From: Salminus brasiliensis
Lineage: Eukaryota; Chordata; Actinopteri; Characiformes; Bryconidae
Length of the DNA: 64,000 nt
Assembly (NCBI RefSeq): GCF_030463535.1
Contig: NC_132888.1
Coordinates: forward strand, 7,842,081-7,906,080
Direction: 5' to 3'
Below the pieces are notes generated by a model. The model did no database searches. It was not told the DNA's origin and saw only the letters and a list, made by a program, of their open reading frames with translations. The position numbers and the translations under genes are program-made. This document shows, piece after piece, positions 58,036-64,000 of the stretch (position 1 is its first letter; the number at the start of each line of letters is the position of its first letter).

Positions 58036-58403
58036 GTTCAATATTATGGTCCTTTCTATGGCTGGCCACCACGACAGAGGGAAAAATGTCCAGTTACTTT
58101 CCACCCAGAGATCTAATGGCTTTTAGCTTCAAAACAGGGGTTTCCAATCCACGCAGACAGAAGAAACCAAATGCAGTGCAGTGGAGTATTCCCCTGGTGC
58201 TGCAGAAGCTGAGCATATATAATATACTGTTTTAATTGATTGTTTTAATCACTGCTGAGATATGAACAGGGCCATGATGTTGTGCTCCACACAAGCTTCT
58301 ATTTTCAGAAATGTATAGCATGTCTTCTTCAAAGTCTTGGGTGATAACTGAGGCAGTTGCCTGTCCCCTGATGTCCTGACCACAGGCACAGCTGGAGGGG
58401 GTC
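58036..58403 (-). other. nrip1: nrip1 5' UTR part of the coding exon (inferred)
   Basis: A strong acceptor TTTGTTTATGCAG|GACC lies with its exon side at 58403. A weaker one (CTTCTGCAG|CACC) is at 58204. With the first, the leader contains several upstream ATGs with short frames. Earlier UTR exons, if any, were not identified. Confidence 0.45.
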
Positions 58404-59366
58404 CTGCATAAACAAAAGAGAGAAACACAGTCAAATAATGGCATTGATGCACACATTTTATTCAATATAACAAAAAAACTAAATCCAACACATGCTATTG
58501 TTCTACTACAAATGCCTCAAATATGTACAGATTACCATATTGTATAAATCTATATATACTTATAGCTCTAGATCTGATTAGAGGCCCAGGTTTTTAGCAC
58601 CGGTTTTGCCAGCGAAATAAAATAAAAAGTCTGCTGATGTACAAGGACAACTGAGAAAGGACATAAAGCTTGGAGTCAACCTGAAGTACCTTAGAAAATA
58701 TGGGTCTGCTCTTGCATGCACTCATAAGGGGTTGAAGTGCCGTGACTCGTTTTATTCCTCATGCAAAAGATCACGACCAAGGATTAGCCTTGCTCACACA
58801 CTAAGAGGCATTCAATCAGTCATCATTCAATATCCCACCCCCACCTCACCTCCCAAACACACTCATCCCAGTTGCTACAAATATGGCCTATTGAAGGTAA
58901 AACAGAATCCTTGCCGTGGCAGCTTGGAGTCAATAACGAACCTCTGCTTTTTGTGCCTTTCTGGACTAAAGGAAAGTGGTAAGAATTTGCCTGCAGAATC
59001 TCATTAGGCTTGAATACACATAGGCCTTGATTGATTTGACGGATATTAAGCAAAAACAACAAAGTGTGGTATTCCAGAGAGGATTGGATGTTTTGACGGA
59101 ACTCTTGCCAAGATAACCCACACAACTGCCAGGTCAGAACTCCGCTTCCACTTAGACTTCAGTCGACTGGCTTGAGGCCTGCATTTTTTAATGCCGTATC
59201 ATGCTTGTACAACTAAGGAGACATTGTAATAGAATAATTCCTAAAATGTTCTAAACCTTTGACAAAGCTTCACTCAAATTCTTTAATATAATATGTAAGC
59301 GGACAAACTCTAACAACATAGCCAGCTCTATGATGTCAGTCCTAGTGCCTGGACTTGAGTGAGGTA
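58404..59366. other. Upstream of nrip1, no exon recognised
   Basis: Low-copy sequence, probably intron or 5' flank of nrip1. Confidence 0.4.
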
Positions 59367-60012
59367 CAGTGTTGGGAAAAGGTATTTTCCCCCTTCCCAG
59401 TTTCTTCTACTGTTGCATATTTGTCGCACTGAAATGTCTCAGATCATCCAAGTAATCTGAAACATATCATAATTAATAACAAATATTTATAATAATTTAG
59501 AAGGTCTCAAAAAACAGAACATTATGGCCCGACTACATGACCCTCAATACTTTTGGGAATATCCTATGGATTGAGGAGTCAAAGTGGAACTTTCTGGAAG
59601 ACATAGGTCCTGTTACATCTGGCATAAAGCTACGAAATAAGAAAATCGTAGCAAGAGTTAAACATGGTGGCAGTAAGTAGATGATGGTGGTGGACAGATT
59701 GCCGCAATCGATGGAACTCTAATATCCCTGTCCACCTGTCCATTTGTGACCTAAAGCTCAAGTGCAGTTGGGTTATGCAGAAGGACAATGATCCAATGCA
59801 CACAAGTAAGTCCACCTCTTAATGGCAGAGGTTTTGGAGTGGCTAAGTCAAAATCCTGAATCCCATTAAGATGCTATGGAAAGACCTTAAACAGGCAGTT
59901 CATACTTGAAAACCCTCCAGCGTAGCTGAATTAAAACAATTCTGCAAAGAAGCGTTGGCCACAATTCCTCTACAGCAGTGTAAAAGACTCAACGCAAACA
60001 CTATATCTGAAA
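59367..60012 (+). pseudogene. Dead Tc1-like transposon copy
   Basis: The left part AGTGTTGGGAAAAGGTATTT and GAAATGTCTCAGATCATCC is a known fish Tc1-like end region. Downstream pieces AAACATGGTGGCAGTAAG, AAGGACAATGATCCAATGCA and TGGAGTGGCTAAGTCAAAAT correspond to catalytic-domain coding sequence. Stops and frameshifts, and loss of the middle and right end, make it inactive. Confidence 0.8.
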
Positions 60013-61640
60013 GCAGTTGCAGAAAAAGCAGACAAAGTCTCTTTCCATCCCCCTCTCTCTCTCTGTGTCTTTATGTCTCTCTCTGTCTGGTCAATGTTCT
60101 CTAGAGCTGTGTCAGTGCCCACATACAGTACACCTGCCAACCTAAGTCGGAGCTCTGCACTGTCATAGCATGTTTTTGCTATTCCAACTACACTATTTCA
60201 AAAATGTACCACCTACAGTTCAACTCACTCATAGACTCCCACCAAAATGCAGGATGACACACTGCCCTAAACTTCCACTGAAGTCTACTGAAGGCCACTG
60301 CAATTACAGCATGTTTACCAGGCCTCTGAACAAAGCTGTGGTTCCACCAAATTATTTATAGCGTTTCTTTCTCTGGAAAATCCGCTACAGACAGCTGCGT
60401 TTGACCTGTTATGATGAACAGTATTTACTGGTCCATTTGGAAAATGGCAGAATCATTATCCAACGAGACACTAGGTATCTAGTCAGAAGCAGAACGCACA
60501 CTCTGCTTGATCCTGTCAGAGCTCAGTGGTCACTGCAATGTCAGAACATGGCTTTCGCTACTGCTAATTGGCACCTTTGCTGCATTTGCTTTCAGGGGGC
60601 CATGAAGGTGAGGGAGATCCCACAACCTTGTCAAGCTAAAGCTCCATGAGGCAAAGGGCTGCGAGTGACAAACTCCTTTGTAACCTTATAACTAACAAAG
60701 AAACCTCTGCTATGGATCCTGTTACTGTGTGAGAACACTCTGGAGATGAGTACAGATGAACGTCTCTGTAAAGTTACTAGACACCAATTATGATAAAATA
60801 GGCTTCTAGATATCCAGAATAAACCTCAAAAGGTCTTGAAGGTCTTGTTTTACTTCAGTGTGCTCTTTGAAACTAAATGTTACCAAGGAACTGTGGTTGG
60901 ACAAAGCCCTACAAACCTTAGTATTGTCTCTGAGATCTGGACAGGAGGTTCAGCTTTTGATGCTGTAGGTTCACTGGGTGAACAGTGCTGTCTTCATTCA
61001 TGACAAAGCATTATTGGTAGGATGTCAAAAGGTGTCAGAAGGCTGATTTTATCGATTCCAAGTGCTACTGACACTTCACTCAATGCTTTTGTCAATAGGG
61101 ATATTTCGCTTGGTAAGCCAACACAATGTGGAGGCATGAAAATGATACTCCATGATTCAGAAACAAACATGTAAGCTCTTCCATTCTACCTTCTAATGCC
61201 AGGACCATGGACCAGTACTCTTACAAATGTCGTATTTGGAAGATCTGGTTCAATTAAGACCTAATTTGATAAACGAGTGAAAGGTGTGAACAGTGAAGCC
61301 GCCATCTTTGACAAAATCCTGGTTATTTATGACCCTGTACTTGCTGTTCTATTCAGAGCTATGACGTCACGATATTATCACCACAAAAGATGGGTGAAGA
61401 CACTCCTGAACATGTATCCTGGAGAAAAAAAAATCCCAGCAAAATGAGTGGCCTGGTATAAATGGAAAGGACTTGATATCCGGGCTGGATCCTGGATCAT
61501 TTCTCAACGGCAAGGTGGAAGATTAATTGAGCCCCCTAAAAAAATATCATATCATAAATTATGTCCACGGTCCAGAAATTGTAATCCATTTATGCTATTT
61601 AAAATGCATGATGAGGCAAAAGAAGCAGAACCTGCTGCAC
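60013..61640. other. Upstream of nrip1, no exon recognised
   Basis: Low-copy sequence. Small plus frames (60170-60361, 60401-60649) are unrecognised. A short CT-rich patch lies at 60053-60070. Confidence 0.4.
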
Positions 61641-62080
61641 GCCCGGTTTGAAGTCAAGGTCATTCACTCAGCCAGGGCTGTTTGAGTTGATGCAACAGCT
61701 GGCGCCCATACAACGCATTAGGTCTTAATAAAAAGTGACAAACCTGCCCTTGCTCTGCGCATTCGCGTCCAGCGTCTGACAACTCTTTACTGCGCAGATG
61801 TGGCCTCAGCATTAAATGGGAGCTCAAGGTTGACACGGCCGACCATCAACACAATAAGTGACGTGTTGTGATTATCCTCGACTTGCACAGAGGCACGCAA
61901 GCCTGTGGAACCGCAACAACACATTCCTAAGATAGCGTCGGGTGACTCAGTCGATTGGGGCCATGGACCACTCAAACTAGGTCACTGTGACCTACTTCCA
62001 AAGGAGCATGACGGGCATTGCGCATTGACATTTCCCAGCTGGAGCATGCCCCCTCATTAGAGTTCCACCAATCAGACTGT
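61641..62080. promoter_or_regulatory. Candidate nrip1 distal promoter/enhancer module
   Basis: Non-repetitive block with an AP-1 consensus TGACTCA (61943-61949), an inverted CCAAT core ATTGG (61954-61958), a palindromic estrogen response element (61979-61993) and CCAATCAG (62068-62075). NRIP1 is a direct estrogen-receptor target in mammals, so the combination is plausible. Activity in this fish is inference. Confidence 0.5.
61979..61993. promoter_or_regulatory. Perfect palindromic estrogen response element
   Basis: AGGTCACTGTGACCT: two AGGTCA half-sites inverted with a 3-bp spacer, the full consensus without mismatch. It is 3.9 kb upstream of the nrip1 ATG. Confidence 0.75.
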
Positions 62081-62944
62081 GGGTTAAAAGCATGGGCTCG
62101 ACCTAAATTGCTGCGACCCAAAGACGAGCTGCTCTTTCACAGGGTCAAGCAAGAGGGGGTGGGGGGGTAAACAAGCAAAGTGGAATCCTTGCGTGGGTCG
62201 ACACCCTTCCGTACTGACTATCACGAGACTTCTCTGAATATCATTTCAGAGGGCTGTCGCGAGTTATGGCCTTGGCCTTAGACTTGTAGATTTATGGCAG
62301 TGGGGTATTGTTAACGGCAGTTCTCAGAGAAGAGAGGGCTGGCTTGCCACTAACACCGAAGGGCATCCATCAATGTCTGCTGCGTGTAACAAGATAGATA
62401 TGACATGCTAAAGTCATATGGAGTACACTGGTACTACTCAAGGCCAAATTTAATTACAGACGAGACCCGGGATGGAGGAACAAGCAAAATGTTTGCAGCA
62501 TACTACTAATTGGCTGTGGAAAATTGCCCAATTTCCTGGGAGGAAAACTGCAGCAGCCATGGGAATCAGTCTGGGACCATTAGACGACCATTATTCCGCG
62601 GAACTGTGGTAGCACATTAAGGGCAGTGCTATGTGAACTGCTGGGAGTGGGCCTTATCAAAATGGGCCTGACTCTGTGGAGAAAGTGAACACGGTGACCT
62701 ACATTATCCAGGTTAACAATTACAGATTTGCAGCACGGCATGTAGGAGAAGCAGGCAAGTATGTAAAAAATAGGTTTTACTCTATGGCAGTAGATCCCCC
62801 GAGAAGGTCCACAGTTTTACTCAATCCAAAGTCCCAGCACAGGGATACATGACTGTGGACTGTCTAAGGGGCTCTGAAGACAGGTTTGAGAGCCCCCCAA
62901 TGCTCTTAGGGCTACTGTGATTTTCTTTTACTGTATGTACACTC
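62081..62944. other. Upstream of nrip1, no exon recognised
   Basis: Low-copy sequence with a G-run at 62156-62167. No recognised repeat or gene. Confidence 0.4.
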
Positions 62945-63120
62945 CTTCTCCAAAAGGACCTCCACTTCGGGTGAACAATATTCAAATTGATGATCTTTTA
63001 CATCAGGAGAAGGTTCTTTAAGCCTTTAAAAATTATTACAAACATGGTTCTTTATGGAAGAAATGGTGGTTCTTCCATGACATCGCTCACAGAACCTGTT
63101 GTAGCACCTTTAATTTGAGT
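62945..63120. repeat. Dispersed repeat family C copy
   Basis: AGAAGGTTCTTTAAGCC, ATGGTTCTTTATGGAAG and CATCGCTCACAGAACC. Confidence 0.6.
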
Positions 63121-63289
63121 GTAATGTGGATAATAATAATAATAATAATACTGTTAGATGTTTTTTTCTCATTAAATCTTTACATTGACTAGATTTAAGA
63201 TGACTTCAACTGCTCAACTGCCATTTACTGATGTTCTCTCTGTATTTTATTTTCATTTTTACATATATTTTTATATATTTATGTATATT

Positions 63290-63420
63290 TTATTTATTTA
63301 AGTACTGCTGTCTGGGTAAAACTGGGTCCTTGGGTACCACAATTTCGTTCCACCCCATGTACCACATGTGATGCGAATGACAATAAAGTCTCCTTGAATC
63401 CTTGAATCCTTAACTCTTAA
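63290..63420 (+). repeat. Retroposon 3' tail
   Basis: ACAATTTCGTTCCACCCC, GACAATAAAGTCTCCTTGAA and tandem CCTTGAAT units resemble the 3' ends of fish LINE-type elements. Confidence 0.55.
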
Positions 63421-64000
63421 ACTGCAGTAAAAGCTGCAGAAATACAGCACATTTGCACTATTCTCATTACCTGAGCAGTTACTATGCTGCAAACAAGAGA
63501 CTGTTGGCTCTAATTGGCTCAACATGATGTAACCAGGCCCAAGACAAAACTGTGGAAAAGACAGCTTGTGTCCACGTTAATAAGTATTACTGGAATGTTA
63601 CACAAAGCTGGAATGTCATCAGTCTAACAAAAGCAATGCAGTCTTTCGTAACTACCAGCACACAAAGCTCACAATGGAAGACTCTAAAGAAATACACTAC
63701 AGAAGTTGTGGAATAAGGCTCTGTCTCATAAGGCAAGATCAGAACAAATAAGATACCACTGAGCTGGCAAGAACCTCCCATATCATATCATACTTACTTA
63801 ACAATTCACAGCAACAGAACTTTTGATCAGGGGTGCCCAAACGTTTGCACGATACTGTTCCTCCAAAGTTGTAGGTGTTGGACTTCCACTTCCAAATACC
63901 AGACACCCCACCTCCCCTGTGCTCAGTAGGCCTCTCTGTGAGCCCTGTGGGCAGGATTTACATCCTGATTGGTCTCTACTTGTGCTGAATATACCAATCA
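63421..64000. other. Window end, no gene seen
   Basis: Low-copy sequence. The minus frame at 63587-63781 is unrecognised. Confidence 0.4.

Noticed and set aside
58036..58104. Upstream in-frame ATG giving a 23-residue extension of Nrip1
   Set aside because: The family start MTHGEE is matched at 58035, and the extension is not shared with known NRIP1 proteins.

Overview
The window looks like nuclear DNA of a bony fish (teleost). It has vertebrate intron-exon structure, large gene-poor stretches, many microsatellites, tRNA-derived SINE copies, short inverted-repeat DNA transposons (MITEs) and dead Tc1-like transposase fragments. An ostariophysan such as a characiform would fit the repeat families, but that is inference only.

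Two protein-coding genes can be supported, both on the minus strand. The first is a ten-exon arsenite methyltransferase gene (as3mt-like, 371 codons, CDS 41476 down to 32125). I reconstructed it exon by exon from splice signals, reading phase and similarity to the AS3MT family. The second is a complete nrip1 (RIP140) coding exon of 1120 codons (58035 down to 54673) with a 3' UTR of about 2.4 kb ending near 52285. The two genes share no pathway: As3mt acts in small-molecule methylation in the cytosol, Nrip1 is a nuclear receptor corepressor.

Layout: 1-3.2 kb is polypyrimidine satellite plus MITE debris. 3.2-31.8 kb is a gene desert of MITEs, SINEs, an 82-bp minisatellite (17.0-18.4 kb) and local duplications, with one GC-richer patch (10.8-11.9 kb) that may be a minus-strand first exon or promoter of an unidentified gene. 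31.8-41.8 kb is as3mt, with mobile elements or simple repeats in most long introns. 41.8-52.3 kb is repeat-rich intergenic DNA with a single-copy block at 49.05-50.4 kb. 52.3-58.4 kb is nrip1. 58.4-64 kb is upstream of nrip1 and holds a dead Tc1-like copy and a sequence-perfect palindromic estrogen response element next to AP-1 and CCAAT motifs.

Main points for a second look: the As3mt-like protein has lost the cysteine matching human Cys206, and also Cys250, while gaining two cysteines beside the one matching Cys156; a perfect estrogen response element lies 3.9 kb upstream of the nrip1 start codon, and nrip1 is a known estrogen-receptor target in mammals; the repeat structures include a foldback element filled with ATT repeats, an approximately 90-bp solo terminal-repeat element, and a higher-order 82/164-bp minisatellite.
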